A program made the position numbers and the translations under genes. A stretch of DNA of 64,000 nt from Bernardetia sp963719525 (GTDB taxonomy: Bacteria; Bacteroidota; Bacteroidia; Cytophagales; Bernardetiaceae). How positions within the stretch are numbered: the first letter of the stretch is position 1; every line of letters begins with the position of its first letter. Location of the stretch: positions 1,116,001 through 1,180,000 of the forward strand of contig CAVRCG010000001.1 of assembly GCA_963719525.1 (NCBI GenBank), written 5' to 3'. The notes under the pieces are model-generated. The model was given only the letters and a program-made list of their open reading frames with translations. It was not told where the DNA came from and made no database searches. This document shows, piece by piece, positions 28,001-38,400 of the stretch.

Positions 28001-29687
28001 TTCCGACAATAACAGGAAGCGTTGTTGTTCCATCAATCGTAAGATTATAAACACCATTTGCTACATCTGTTAGATTTTGGTTAGAAGTTCCGTTGCTCCA
28101 AGAATAGCTACTTCCAGAAAGTGAAACATCAATATCAGCTACATGAGTTGTAGAGGCACAATCATTGATTTGTGTTTGTCCATAACCATAGCCATTTGGA
28201 GGAGAAACAGTAACCGTTACTGTATTTGAGGTTTGATTTCCACAAAGTGTTGTACGTAGTGCAATTACTCTAAAAGTAGTTGTAGTTGATAATGGAGTGG
28301 TCTGAAGATAAATTATTCCTCCTGTTCCATTCACAAGATTTCCTACATTAGCAGTAGTACTTGCATTTTGAAGTTGATAGTTTACTCCAAGCTGAGATTC
28401 TACACGAATAGAACCCACTTGATTAGGCAAAATTGATGGAGTAGAAACACTTACATCTGGTGTAGTAGGACAATTTGATTTTCCAGAAACGTTAAAAGTA
28501 TAAGCAGCTTCATCGGCATCATTACTATTTATTGTAATAGTAGAGATTTGAACCTCTGAAGTAGTGGGTGTAAATACGATTGTAAATGTTGCTTGTCCAC
28601 TTGCAGCTACACTACTCGGTGCATTTGAAACTGTGAATGCAGCATTTGAAGAAGTAATACTAGAAACATTTAATACACTCGCTCCTGTATTTTGGATAAT
28701 AAATGTTTTACTGATAGAAGACTCTACCGTTTGTCCAAGGTCAGTATTATTAGCTGTAATCGTAGCTGTTGAGCCACTTGGAATATCTACTCCGTTGCCT
28801 ACTACATTGATTTCTGGAGCAGTAGTACTAGATAAAGGATTTGCAACATCTGAAAACGACCAATGCGTTTGCAAACTGTTACTTGCATAACTGTACGAAC
28901 GAGCAGACATATCAGTAGAAGCATTCACAGAAGTCCATTGTCCTGCTGCCGTTGTGGTAGTCGAACGCCAAAGCTGCATTTGAGTTAGGTTTTTTCCATT
29001 ATCCAAATCAGAAAGCCAACTAAAAGACAAATTACGAGCAGCATTATTATCACTTGTAAATGACCAATGCGCTGCAATTCCTGTAAATGTTCCATTTGTA
29101 ATAATTCCTTGTGTTCCTGTCTTGCGTGTAAGGCTTACATTTCCCAAATCTGCACCTGTAGCAAAGGAAGCTCCTAAGAAAGTAGCCAAATTACCTGTAC
29201 CAATAGCTCGGTTTTGCATTGTTGCCGTTCCGATGATACGATTTGCATTTGTTTCAACAGGATTTAAAGCTGTTGCAGAAAAGAAAATAGGTGCAGTTTC
29301 ACTAATCAAACGACCATTGGTAAGGGTCAAAAGATTAGAAATGGTAATGCTGTTTGATAAACTAACATTATTTCCTGCATTATTGATTTGCATATTGTAC
29401 AAAGAAAACGGATTTGTTCCCTGTACGTTTTGCAAAGTTGTACCTATGAAAAAGAGGCTAGAGCCAGTTTGCCCTAAGAAAATTCCATTATTGATTAGGT
29501 TTTGAGTAAGACTTAAATTACCAAACAGATTTGTTTGGGAGGTGGCATTCAAATTTGACCATTCTCCACTCCTTACAAAAGAAGTAGAGCCAATGGTTAT
29601 TTTTGCACCTTCATTTTTAAAATATTGTGCTTTTATAGGGTATATAAATCCTAGTAAAAGCAATAAGAGTATTATATGTTTTTTCAT
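25074..29687 (-). CDS. T9SS adhesin locus D, sorting domain frameshifted at its end
   Basis: A 1,537-residue surface protein. Order: signal peptide (1-20), a beta-rich head of about 270 residues (WSNLNATSQTNLFGNLSL, GTGNLATFLGASFATG), one choice-of-anchor-D domain (about 295-400), one Ig-like unit, the four-module SprB-like stalk, and a T9SS sorting domain. Stalk DNA from about 25111 to 28700 is nearly identical to that of locus E. One extra A at 25109-25110 shifts the last dozen codons: it reads NGAYLFKINNFRIN instead of NGATYSKSIILE, which would otherwise stop at 25079-25081. The altered C-terminal strand could impair T9SS recognition if the base is real. The gene is convergent with a LytTR regulator. 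Confidence 0.88.
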   Translation of the reverse strand: MKKHIILLLLLLGFIYPIKAQYFKNEGAKITIGSTSFVRSGEWSNLNATSQTNLFGNLSLTQNLINNGIFLGQTGSSLFFIGTTLQNVQGTNPFSLYNMQINNAGNNVSLSNSITISNLLTLTNGRLISETAPIFFSATALNPVETNANRIIGTATMQNRAIGTGNLATFLGASFATGADLGNVSLTRKTGTQGIITNGTFTGIAAHWSFTSDNNAARNLSFSWLSDLDNGKNLTQMQLWRSTTTTAAGQWTSVNASTDMSARSYSYASNSLQTHWSFSDVANPLSSTTAPEINVVGNGVDIPSGSTATITANNTDLGQTVESSISKTFIIQNTGASVLNVSSITSSNAAFTVSNAPSSVAASGQATFTIVFTPTTSEVQISTITINSNDADEAAYTFNVSGKSNCPTTPDVSVSTPSILPNQVGSIRVESQLGVNYQLQNASTTANVGNLVNGTGGIIYLQTTPLSTTTTFRVIALRTTLCGNQTSNTVTVTVSPPNGYGYGQTQINDCASTTHVADIDVSLSGSSYSWSNGTSNQNLTDVANGVYNLTIDGTTTLPVIVGTPVVWENPVRGIITNEGRLKANGTYNWDSNEAAATSKSKLESNENGGFTFLVEDMATIANSSIGFATPNTDASYLSIDNSFYIESDGKLSIYLNDIPFFFEVPNVTVSVGDRLTITREGTSINYYYNSSLVYTDTEPKNATDELVVDIALVAGTSPQVWFSTCTTNSFEVNYVQSSDDACNTSSTGEGAITLLPQLGGVAPYTYSWSNGIPSVGNPTGLITGLTSVTVTDNIGFTKSLPVIVGSPVNWTDLQNVSSSQGKLFTIGFVSNYSNSGAISQSGMGAATNGGITYTYKDDNGSNYIIGLSSQNTNPDWTTILYSTYIKNGRMQIYESGVTVKNVEGIADQDRISIIRMGNEVVFYQNSKEVHRMACITGDLFADATVETGQTPIIYASWCSTTATDLELAYTQTSTDNCTTSTGEGAIDLRATGGSAAYVFTWNDTNTSNPRTALKAGLYTVTLRSGAATLTAPVIVGSLVNWGNLTANATQTTGSITATTATDFDTPEGGLSVDILPSNTDGGVSFIVPSGSDLSNFQIGLSSITSTGADWQSMGYSVWINSVNSVIVYESGVDRGAVGSVAAGDRISIIRKGSNIEYYINSKLVREFTTGTITQELAADVSVVEGTSPVVYASWCAPKSEDLGLTYTQTAIDDCATFGTNEGAVTLQGTGGAAYTYTWNDANTDNPRTGLARGLYNVTLASGAASKVFPVVVGGFVNWGNLSASATQSNGTITSSVTTDFEANPQGGLSTNRLAASTDGGITYIVPASGLSNYQIGLSSTTATTPAWRNMEYSIWINGTNNITIYESGTVVGTFQTVATGDRISIVRKAGNVEYYVNDKQIRITTTGTVTQELAADIVVVDGTSPVVYASFCNPGARIANKTKITKTENETVLEEDRFAIYPNPSTGIFNVRFASLLTENTEVTIFDGIGRAIKTQTFEKGNQKFSIDLNNQPKGMYLIHFNQNGAYLFKINNFRIN
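25111..28700 (-). repeat. 3.6-kb near-identical stalk repeat, copy 1 (locus D)
   Basis: This block matches 32508-36097 at a constant offset of 7,397 bp with only scattered substitutions and no indel that I could find. Identity drops off upstream of about 28700, where the two genes diverge into different heads. The tight match compared with the diverged stalks of loci A-C indicates recent duplication or gene conversion. Confidence 0.9.
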
Positions 29688-29752
29688 TAAGAAAAGAATT
29701 TGAGAGTTTTTGGAAATAGTATTGAATACTATATAAAATGAGTTACAAGTTA

Positions 29753-29793
29753 TATTCCTTCAAGCTATCTTATTGAAATAACTTGAAGGAATA
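29753..29793 (-). terminator. Possible terminator of the S74-tail protein gene
   Basis: Inverted repeat TATTCCTTCAAG (29753-29764) / CTTGAAGGAATA (29782-29793), 12 bp perfect, starting 13 bp behind the stop codon at 29806. The following U-run is weak, so termination efficiency is uncertain. Confidence 0.5.
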
Positions 29794-29805
29794 AGAAATT
29801 TGATG

Positions 29806-32130
29806 TTATTCTTTTATAGATGCTTTTAATAACAATGCTTCTTTGATTTGCTCTACTTCAGATTTTAGCGTATTCAACTCATTTACTTGTGCCTCTAATT
29901 TTGTATTTTTGGCTTTAAGAGCTTCAATTTCCTCTACTTTTGTCTTCAACGCATCATTTTCTGCTTTAAGTTCTTGAATAGACTTTACTAAAGGAGCAAA
30001 CAAATCATTATAGCGTACTGATAACATACCCTCATCATCTTTGGTAATGATACCTGAATCTTCTACTCCTGCATCTGTTAATGCTTGTTCTAACTCTTGA
30101 GCAATAAATCCGTATTCTGTTTTGTTGCTGGTATCATTATTACGCAAATAAGAAACAGGGCGAAGGCTACTAATAAAATTTAAACCCAAATCCGAATTCT
30201 GAATTGTGTTCTTCCAACGCTTATCCGAAGTAACTGTCCAAGCTACTTGTATTTGTGCTAAAGAAATAGCATTATTACCTATTCTTACTTGATTACTAGT
30301 AGTAGGACTTGCTACTTGAGCATTATTACCAATGACGATGTTGTTAGAGCCTGTGGTAATGGCACTACCAGCATTATACCCTATAGCTGTATTAAAATTT
30401 CCTGTTGTGTTTTGAAAGAGTGAACTTGCCCCATTTGCTACATTAAAACTTCCTATAGTATTAAAAACTAAAGAGAATATTCCATTAGCGACGTTGTTAC
30501 GTCCTGTAGAGTTTGTAGCGAGAGATTGATACCCATAGGCAGAATTTGAACTTCCTGTAGTATTGTTTTGAAGAGCTTGAGTACCAACAGCAACACTTGA
30601 ATTACCTGTAGTATTTTGACTAAGTGCTGAATTACCAAAAGCTATGTTACTGCTTCCTGTGGTATTATCTCGAAGTGCTGAATTACCAAAAGAGTTATTA
30701 GAAACTCCTGTAGTTAAAGAAACTAAAGAATTGAAGCCAAAAGAAGCATTAGACCCACTCCCTACTTGTCCAACTCTTACATTATTCACTCTAAACTCAA
30801 GAGGAACATTATCAGTAGTACCAATAAAATTAGTTCCTGCTACTGTACCTGTATTTCCTGTAAGTCCCCAGCCAGAAGCTCCAGCAGAAGCCGTAGTCCA
30901 AGATAATGTACCTGCACCGTCAGTTGTAAGCACTTGTCCGTTTGTCCCTCTGTTATTTGGGAAGGTATTTGAAGTGGTAGTGCCTTGTACATTGTAGGTA
31001 AGTTGTCCTGCTATGTCCGTTGTAGTAATAGCATTATTACCTATTCTTACTTGATTATCAGCAGTAGGACTTGCTACTTGAGCATTATTACCTATAGCGA
31101 TGTTGTTAGAGCCTGTGGTAATAAGTGCTCCTGCATTATAACCTAGAGCTGTATTAGAACTTCCTGTAGTATTATTAATAAGAGCAAAAGCTCCATTTGC
31201 TACATTATTATTTCCTGTAGTATTCCTTTGGAGAGCTTGATTTCCATTTGCTACATTATTATTTCCTTCAGTATTAGAAGCAAGAGCTGTACCTCCATTT
31301 GCTACATTATTATTTCCTGTAGTATTATTAACGAGAGCTTGAAATCCATTTGCTGCATTAGTATTTCCTGTAGTATTATTACCGAGAGCTGAACCTCCAT
31401 TTGCTACATTCTGATTTCCTGTAGTATTACTACTGAGAGCTCCACCTCCATTTGCTACATTAAAAATTCCTTCAGTATTACTACTGAGAGCTTGAATTCC
31501 ATTTGCTACATTAAAAACTCCTGTAGTATTATCACGGAGGGCAGAAGCTCCATTTGCTACATTAAAACTTCCTGTAGTATTATCACGGAGGGCAGAAGCT
31601 CCATTTGCTACATTATTAGTTCCTGTAGTATTACTAGAGAGAGCTTGAACTCCATTTGCTACATTATTAGTTCCTGTAGTATTGGGATTAAGTGCTTGAT
31701 AACCAAAAGAAGTATTACTTCCACTAGAATTAGAAATATACCCAGCTCTCTGATTATTCACTCTAAACTCAAGAGGAACATTATCAGTAGTACCTATGAA
31801 ATTAGTACCTTCAACTGTACCTGCATTTCCTGTAAGTCCCCAGCTAGGCAAAAAGGGAGTTACTACGGCTGTCCAAGCAGTACCATTGTAATAATAAAAA
31901 CCAGCTGTAGCATCGGTTTGATAAATCATCAATCCTGTTGCAGGAGTAGCGATGGCATTACGCTGCACTTGTGTAAGGCGAGGCAGGAGTAAGCCTTTTG
32001 TTGTAGATTTTACATCTAAGATAGCCGAAGCATCGGCAGAAGAATTGTCTTCATTGATGGCTACACCTTGTGAAAAAGCTGTATGAGTAGCCAAAACAAG
32101 AGAAGCTGAAAGTATAAGTTTCTTGAACAT
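29806..32130 (-). CDS. Surface protein with YadA-like repeats and S74 chaperone tail
   Basis: A 774-residue exported protein. A signal peptide (1-20, ending HTAFS) is followed by the Bacteroidota motif AILDVKSTTKGLLLPRLT. Two blocks of 17-residue repeats come next (about 135-345 and 460-590; NTTGNNNVANGxxAL pattern ending NTALGYNAGA, NNIAIGNNAQ), closely resembling YadA-type trimeric head repeats. The tail (about 625-774) is an intramolecular chaperone (peptidase S74) domain: SDKRWKNTIQ, YGFIAQELEQ, VRYNDLFAPLVKSIQELK, ending in a heptad-rich coiled coil. S74 domains trimerise fibres and often cut themselves off. The predicted product is a trimeric surface fibre. There is no T9SS domain, so its export route is unclear. 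It shares its upstream element with adhesin E. Confidence 0.88.
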   Translation of the reverse strand: MFKKLILSASLVLATHTAFSQGVAINEDNSSADASAILDVKSTTKGLLLPRLTQVQRNAIATPATGLMIYQTDATAGFYYYNGTAWTAVVTPFLPSWGLTGNAGTVEGTNFIGTTDNVPLEFRVNNQRAGYISNSSGSNTSFGYQALNPNTTGTNNVANGVQALSSNTTGTNNVANGASALRDNTTGSFNVANGASALRDNTTGVFNVANGIQALSSNTEGIFNVANGGGALSSNTTGNQNVANGGSALGNNTTGNTNAANGFQALVNNTTGNNNVANGGTALASNTEGNNNVANGNQALQRNTTGNNNVANGAFALINNTTGSSNTALGYNAGALITTGSNNIAIGNNAQVASPTADNQVRIGNNAITTTDIAGQLTYNVQGTTTSNTFPNNRGTNGQVLTTDGAGTLSWTTASAGASGWGLTGNTGTVAGTNFIGTTDNVPLEFRVNNVRVGQVGSGSNASFGFNSLVSLTTGVSNNSFGNSALRDNTTGSSNIAFGNSALSQNTTGNSSVAVGTQALQNNTTGSSNSAYGYQSLATNSTGRNNVANGIFSLVFNTIGSFNVANGASSLFQNTTGNFNTAIGYNAGSAITTGSNNIVIGNNAQVASPTTSNQVRIGNNAISLAQIQVAWTVTSDKRWKNTIQNSDLGLNFISSLRPVSYLRNNDTSNKTEYGFIAQELEQALTDAGVEDSGIITKDDEGMLSVRYNDLFAPLVKSIQELKAENDALKTKVEEIEALKAKNTKLEAQVNELNTLKSEVEQIKEALLLKASIKE
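30370..31740 (-). repeat. 51-bp tandem coding repeats in two blocks
   Basis: Degenerate 51-bp units (17 residues, consensus around NTTGNNNVANGxxAL) occur about 11 times between roughly 31130 and 31690 and again about seven times between 30370 and 30720. The words ATTTGCTACATTA and CCTGTAGTATTA mark each unit. Copy-number change by slippage or recombination would keep the frame. Confidence 0.85.
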
Positions 32131-32220
32131 AAGAAAGTTAAATTAAAGATTGAATAAATAATTGTGAGAATTAGCCTTTTATTTATTTAAAGGGCTTTTG
32201 GTTTAATGTTGCACTAAACT

Positions 32221-32352
32221 AAAAAAAATATTTTTGCTATGCTGACTTTTGGCATACAAAACCTCTGTGGTGGTATAGAAGGTCTTTATTTTGGAACGAA
32301 TGGATTTCAACTATTCCTAAATACTGCCCAAATAGCGCAATAATGAAAAAAC
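32221..32352. repeat. 132-bp upstream repeat, copy 1 (before S74-tail gene)
   Basis: Matches 39277-39408 at a constant offset of 7,056 bp with only a few substitutions. Both copies lie between the start of a minus-strand surface-protein gene and the terminator of the next gene upstream. The repeat contains the conserved motif described separately, so it is probably a duplicated promoter region. Confidence 0.85.
32250..32298 (-). promoter_or_regulatory. Conserved upstream motif, S74-tail gene
   Basis: About 120-170 bp upstream of the ATG at 32130. In minus-strand sense it contains CGTTCC, CCTTCTATACCACCACA and TTTGTATGCCA, and it is shared with the motifs at 39306-39354 and 40261-40309. Conservation in front of a response-regulator gene makes a regulator-binding site or promoter the likeliest reading. 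Confidence 0.55.
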
Positions 32353-32379
32353 CCTTCATTCAAAGAATGAAGGGTTTTT
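32347..32379 (-). terminator. Intrinsic terminator of adhesin locus E
   Basis: Perfect 15-bp stem AAAAACCCTTCATTC / GAATGAAGGGTTTTT with an AAA loop. It lies about 100 bp behind the stop codon at 32477, with the T-rich ends forming the U-run on the minus strand. Confidence 0.85.
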
Positions 32380-32476
32380 GTTATCTACTTTATCTTGCTT
32401 TTTATTAGATTCTTCACTTCGTTCAGAACGACAAATCAAAACAAGCCGTTGTTGGTGTCTCACCAACAACATTATA

Positions 32477-35400
32477 TTATTCAATAATGATTGATTTTGA
32501 ATAAGTAGCTCCGTTTTGATTGAAGCGAATGAGATACACTCCTTTTGGTTGATTGTTTAAGTCAATACTAAACTTCTGATTTCCTTTTTCAAAAGTTTGT
32601 GTTTTGATTGCTCTACCAATACCATCAAAAACAGTTACTTCTGTGTTTTCTGTAAGCAAACTTGCAAAACGAACATTGAAAATACCCGTACTTGGATTTG
32701 GATAAATAGCAAATCTATCTTCTTCTAATACAGTCTCATTTTCTGTTTTTGTGATTTTCGTTTTGTTAGCAATTCTAGCCCCTGGGTTACAAAATGAAGC
32801 ATAAAGTGCTGGCGAAGTTCCATCAACAACAACAATATCAGCAGCTAATTCTTGCGTTACTGTTCCTGTTGTGGTAATACGAATTTGTTTGTCATTAACA
32901 TAGTATTCTACATTTCCAGCTTTTCTAACAATAGAAATTCTGTCGCCAGTAGCAACTGTTTGGAAAGTTCCTACAACAGTTCCACTCTCGTATATAGTGA
33001 TGTTATTTGTACCATTGATCCAAATACTGTATTCCATGTTTCTCCATGCTGGCGTTGTAGCAGTAGTAGAAGACAAACCGATTTGATAATTGCTCAAACC
33101 ACTTGCTGGAACAATATAAGTAATTCCTCCATCTGTACTAGCAGCCAGACGGTTGGTAGAAAGTCCTCCCTGTGGATTGGCTTCAAAATCAGTAGTTACA
33201 GAAGAGGTGATTGTACCGTTGCTTTGAGTTGCACTAGCAGACAGATTACCCCAGTTTACAAATCCACCTACAACAACAGGAAATACTTTAGAAGCAGCTC
33301 CACTTGCTAGAGTTACGTTGTAGAGTCCTCTTGCTAGTCCTGTTCTTGGATTATCTGTATTTGCGTCGTTCCAAGTATAAGTATAAGCAGCACCACCTGT
33401 TCCTTGCAGCGTAACTGCACCTTCGTTTGTACCAAAAGTAGCACAATCATCTATGGCAGTCTGCGTATAAGTAAGACCTAAATCTTCACTTTTTGGCGCA
33501 CACCAAGAAGCATAAACAACAGGAGAAGTCCCTTCCACAACTGATACATCAGCAGCTAATTCTTGGGTTATTGTTCCTGTAGTAAACTCACGAACCAATT
33601 TGCTGTTGATATAATATTCTATATTACTCCCTTTTCTAATAATAGAAATTCTGTCCCCAGCAGCAACTGAACCTACAGCACCTCTATCAACACCACTTTC
33701 ATAAACAATAACGCTATTTACACTATTTATCCAAACGCTATACCCCATACTTTGCCAATCTGCACCTGTAGAAGTAATAGAAGACAAACCAATTTGAAAA
33801 TTAGATAAATCAGAGCCACTTGGAACAATAAAACTAACTCCTCCATCGGTATTGGATGGCAAAATATCAACTGACAAGCCTCCTTCTGGAGTATCAAAAT
33901 CAGTTGCTGTAGTAGCTGTAATGCTACCTGTAGTTTGAGTAGCATTAGCAGTTAGATTTCCCCAATTTACAAGGCTACCTACAATAACAGGAGCAGTCAA
34001 AGTAGCAGCACCACTTCTTAGAGTTACAGTATACAAACCTGCTTTTAAAGCTGTTCTTGGATTGCTCGTATTGGTGTCATTCCACGTAAATACATACGCA
34101 GCCGAACCACCAGTTGCTCGTAAATCAATTGCCCCTTCGCCTGTTGAAGTGGTACAATTATCTGTACTTGTTTGAGTGTAAGCTAGTTCTAAATCAGTAG
34201 CTGTAGTACTACACCAAGAAGCATAAATGATAGGTGTTTGTCCTGTTTCTACAGTTGCATCGGCAAACAAATCGCCTGTTATACACGCCATACGATGTAC
34301 TTCTTTGCTATTTTGATAAAAAACAACTTCATTACCCATTCTGATAATACTGATACGGTCTTGGTCTGCAATTCCCTCTACATTTTTTACGGTAACTCCA
34401 CTTTCGTATATCTGCATTCTTCCGTTTTTGATGTAGGTAGAATACAAAATAGTTGTCCAATCTGGATTAGTGTTTTGAGAGGAGAGACCAATTATATAAT
34501 TCGAACCGTTATCGTCTTTATACGTATAAGTAATTCCACCGTTTGTAGCTGCGCCCATTCCAGATTGTGAAATTGCACCCGAATTACTATAATTACTTAC
34601 AAATCCGATAGTAAATAGTTTGCCTTGTGAAGAAGATACATTTTGCAAATCTGTCCAATTTACTGGGCTTCCTACAATGACAGGAAGTGATTTGGTAAAT
34701 CCTATATTATCCGTTACGGTTACAGAAGTAAGTCCTGTTATCAATCCTGTTGGATTGCCTACAGAAGGTATTCCGTTCAACCAAGAATACGTATAAGGTG
34801 CTACGCCTCCCAATTGAGGTAAAAGAGTAATTGCGCCTTCACCAGTTGAAGAAGTATTACAAGCATCGTCTGAACTCTGAACATAGTTTACTTCAAACGA
34901 ATTGGTCGTACAAGTAGAGAACCAAACTTGAGGACTTGTACCTGCTACTAAAGCAATATCTACCACTAATTCGTCGGTTGCATTTTTAGGCTCTGTATCT
35001 GTATAAACCAAACTTGAATTGTAGTAATAGTTAATAGAAGTTCCCTCTCTAGTTATCGTCAGACGGTCACCAACAGAAACAGTAACATTAGGAACTTCAA
35101 AGAAGAAAGGAATATCGTTTAGATAAATAGATAATTTACCATCCGATTCTATGTAAAAACTATTATCAATAGACAAATAAGAAGCATCTGTGTTTGGGGT
35201 TGCAAATCCGATAGAAGAGTTAGCAATCGTAGCCATATCTTCTACTAAGAACGTAAAACCACCATTTTCATTACTTTCTAATTTTGATTTAGAAGTGGCT
35301 GCTGCTTCATTAGAGTCCCAATTATACGTTCCGTTTGCTTTTAATCTACCTTCATTAGTGATAATTCCACGAACAGGATTTTCCCAAACTACAGGCATTC

Positions 35401-38400
35401 CGACGATAACAGGAAGCGTAGTTGTGCCATCAACAGTAAGTGTATAAACACCATTTGCTACATCTGTTAGATTTTGGTTAGAAGTTCCGTTGCTCCAAGA
35501 ATAGCTACTTCCAGAAAGTGAAACATCAATGTCAGCTACATGAGTTGTAGAGGCACAATCATTGATTTGTGTTTGTCCATAACCATAGCCATTTGGAGGA
35601 GAAACAGTAACCGTTACTGTATTTGAGGTTTGATTTCCACAAAGTGTTGTACGTAGTGCAATTACTCTAAAAGTAGTTGTAGTTGATAATGGAGTGGTCT
35701 GAAGATAAATTATTCCTCCTGTTCCATTCATAAGATTTCCTACATTAGCAGTAGTACTTGCATTTTGAAGTTGATAGTTTACTCCAAGCTGAGATTCTAC
35801 ACGAATAGAACCCACTTGATTAGGCAAAATTGATGGAGTAGAAACACTTACATCTGGTGTAGTAGGACAATTTGATTTTCCAGAAACGTTAAAAGTATAA
35901 GCAGCTTCATCGGCATCATTACTGTTTATTGTAATAGTAGAGATTTGAACCTCTGAAGTAGTGGGTGTAAATACGATTGTAAATGTTGCTTGTCCACTTG
36001 CAGCTACACTACTCGGTGCATTTGAAACTGTGAAAGCAGCATTTGAAGAGGTAATACTAGAAACATTTAATACACTCGCTCCTGTATTTTGGATAACAAA
36101 TGGTTTGCTAATTGGTGTGTTTAAAGTTTGTCCAAGGTCAGTATTATTACCTGCAATCGTAGCCGTTGAGCCACTTGCAATATTTACTCCATTTCCTACT
36201 AGATTGATTTCTGGAGATGTAAGCATTATATTTAATGGACTACCTATATCACCTGTCGTAGAAGTGCGAGCAAAAACATCAGTTGTGTTACCATTAGATT
36301 CATAACCTAACGAACCAGAACCAGAGTCGTTACCATTTCGGTTAATTCCAACAGAAGATTTGCTTCCCCATACATTGATTGTATATGTACTTTCACTATA
36401 AAATGTAGCTCTACCAGGTTCATCATCGTCAGCATACGCCAAAGACCAAACTACGTTGTTTGAGTTATCTTCTAAAATGATTTCATCTGTGGTGTTTGAT
36501 AGTTGAAGACCACTTACTTCAATAACTTTAGTATTAGCTACACCTCCTAACCATTGCGCTTCGAAATCAGATTTTCTTCTAGCCAGAATTAGATGTTCTC
36601 CTGCTGCAATGCTATAGTTTAGAGTGGTAATAACATCATCATTACTATCTTCATCTTTTAATCTCCAATTTTGAATATCTATTGGAGTTGTGCCGTAATT
36701 GTAAAGCTCTATCCATTCATCCACAGAATTTGTAGCTGGATGATTAATAAATTCTGTAATAGCAATGGTATAGTTGTCATTATCAGTAATCACTATCTCT
36801 TGAGAAACTGGTGTACTCAGAGTAATTCCAGCAGAAGGATTAGAAATAGTAAGTGTAGCTGTTTCTGTTCCTTCTATAAGCGCATCATCTACTACTGTAA
36901 ATGTAACTGAACCCGTAGTTTGCCCATCAGGAATGGTGATAGTAGAGTTGCCAAGGGTGTAATCTCCAACCGTAATTCCTGTTCCAGCAATGCCTAGACT
37001 TACTGTTTGATTGCCAGTAACGGCAGATGAAGCAGTAGCCGTAACTGTTATAGCAGTTGAAGTGGCTTCTGAAGCTGTATTTGCACTTACAGATAGGTTG
37101 ACTTCAGGAGTAGCCACACCACCCTGAAACTCATACGCTCCCATATCTACGGTAGTATTGAAAACACGAGGATTTCCTGCTAAGTCTGTCGTAATTCCTG
37201 CTGGAACTAACGCATTACTACCTGCATTAATAGCTGGAGAGCCTGCTTGAAGTCTTAAATCGCCAGTAGCTGCATTTGTGAATAATGGATTTTGAGCGAA
37301 TATATTGTTTCCATTATTTGTACTGCCAGTAGGTAGGGTAGCTTCTTCTATAAGAGTATGAGATACAGTTGAAGTAGCACTAACAGTATTGAACCAAGAA
37401 TTTCCATTTGGTGCTGTATTATCCCAAAAGATACAATTACTAATAAGAATATTTAATGTTCCACCAAAAGCAATATTATACATTCCACCACCGTTAGCAT
37501 TAGCCCTATTTTGAGAAAAAGTACAGTTTGTTATACTTGGATAAGACCCAAAATTAAACATTCCACCACCATAATTTGTAGCATTATTTTGAGAGAAGGA
37601 ACAATTTACTACACTTGGAGAAGAGTTATTAACATTATACATTCCACCACCATCAATAGCATTATTTTGAGAAAAATTGATATTTCTAAGAGTTGGATTA
37701 GAGCTAGTTGTATTAAGCCATCCTGCCCCTCTACTATTAAAGTTATTACCACTTGCATTAGCATTTCCATTTCCCCCTCTAATCATCAAGCCATCTACTT
37801 TTGTAGCCGAAGAAACACCAGTAGTATAGACTACGTGAAAAGCATTTTCATTATAATTTCCATATACTAAATTAGGAAAAGTACCTGTAACGTTGTCGTT
37901 TCCACTAATATCACCACTCAAAATAGTAGTATTAGTAGCAAAATTACGAGCATCTAAAACGGCTTGCGTGATTGCGCCTGTTTCTGTTCCTGCAAAACCT
38001 CCATAGACTTCTACGCCATCTGGGATTTGGAAGGTAACTTCTCTAGCTTCTATCCCATTATTACCATCAATATCTACTCCTAAACTAGGCTTGTACGTAC
38101 CAGCAGCAATATAGATTTTATTACCAGCAGTAGCAACAGAAAGAGCTTTTTGAAGGGTAGCAAAGGCAGTAGAGAAGTCTGCACCTGTATTGGTGTCGTT
38201 TCCTCCTGTGGCTTTTACGTAGAAGTCGGTTTGGGGAACAGAAGCAGGAGCTATATTATACTGATGAGCCTCATCCGAAAGAGATCCGACTATAAACATT
38301 TTTAAACCATCATTGGAAAAAGCAATACCACGAGGACTTGTTTCTTGTCCAAGGACATAAAAAGGGTTGTTAGTGGCAGCCGTAAATGAAGCTGTGGTAA

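Noticed and set aside
29806..32130. Prophage tail-fibre remnant
   Set aside because: The S74 domain alone suggested a phage, but there is a signal peptide, Bacteroidota-specific N-terminal motif and no other phage gene in the window.
26330..33945. Leucine/glutamine-rich 72-residue frames at 26330 and 33727 on the minus strand
   Set aside because: Identical twice only because the underlying stalk DNA is duplicated; out-of-frame translation of the adhesin.
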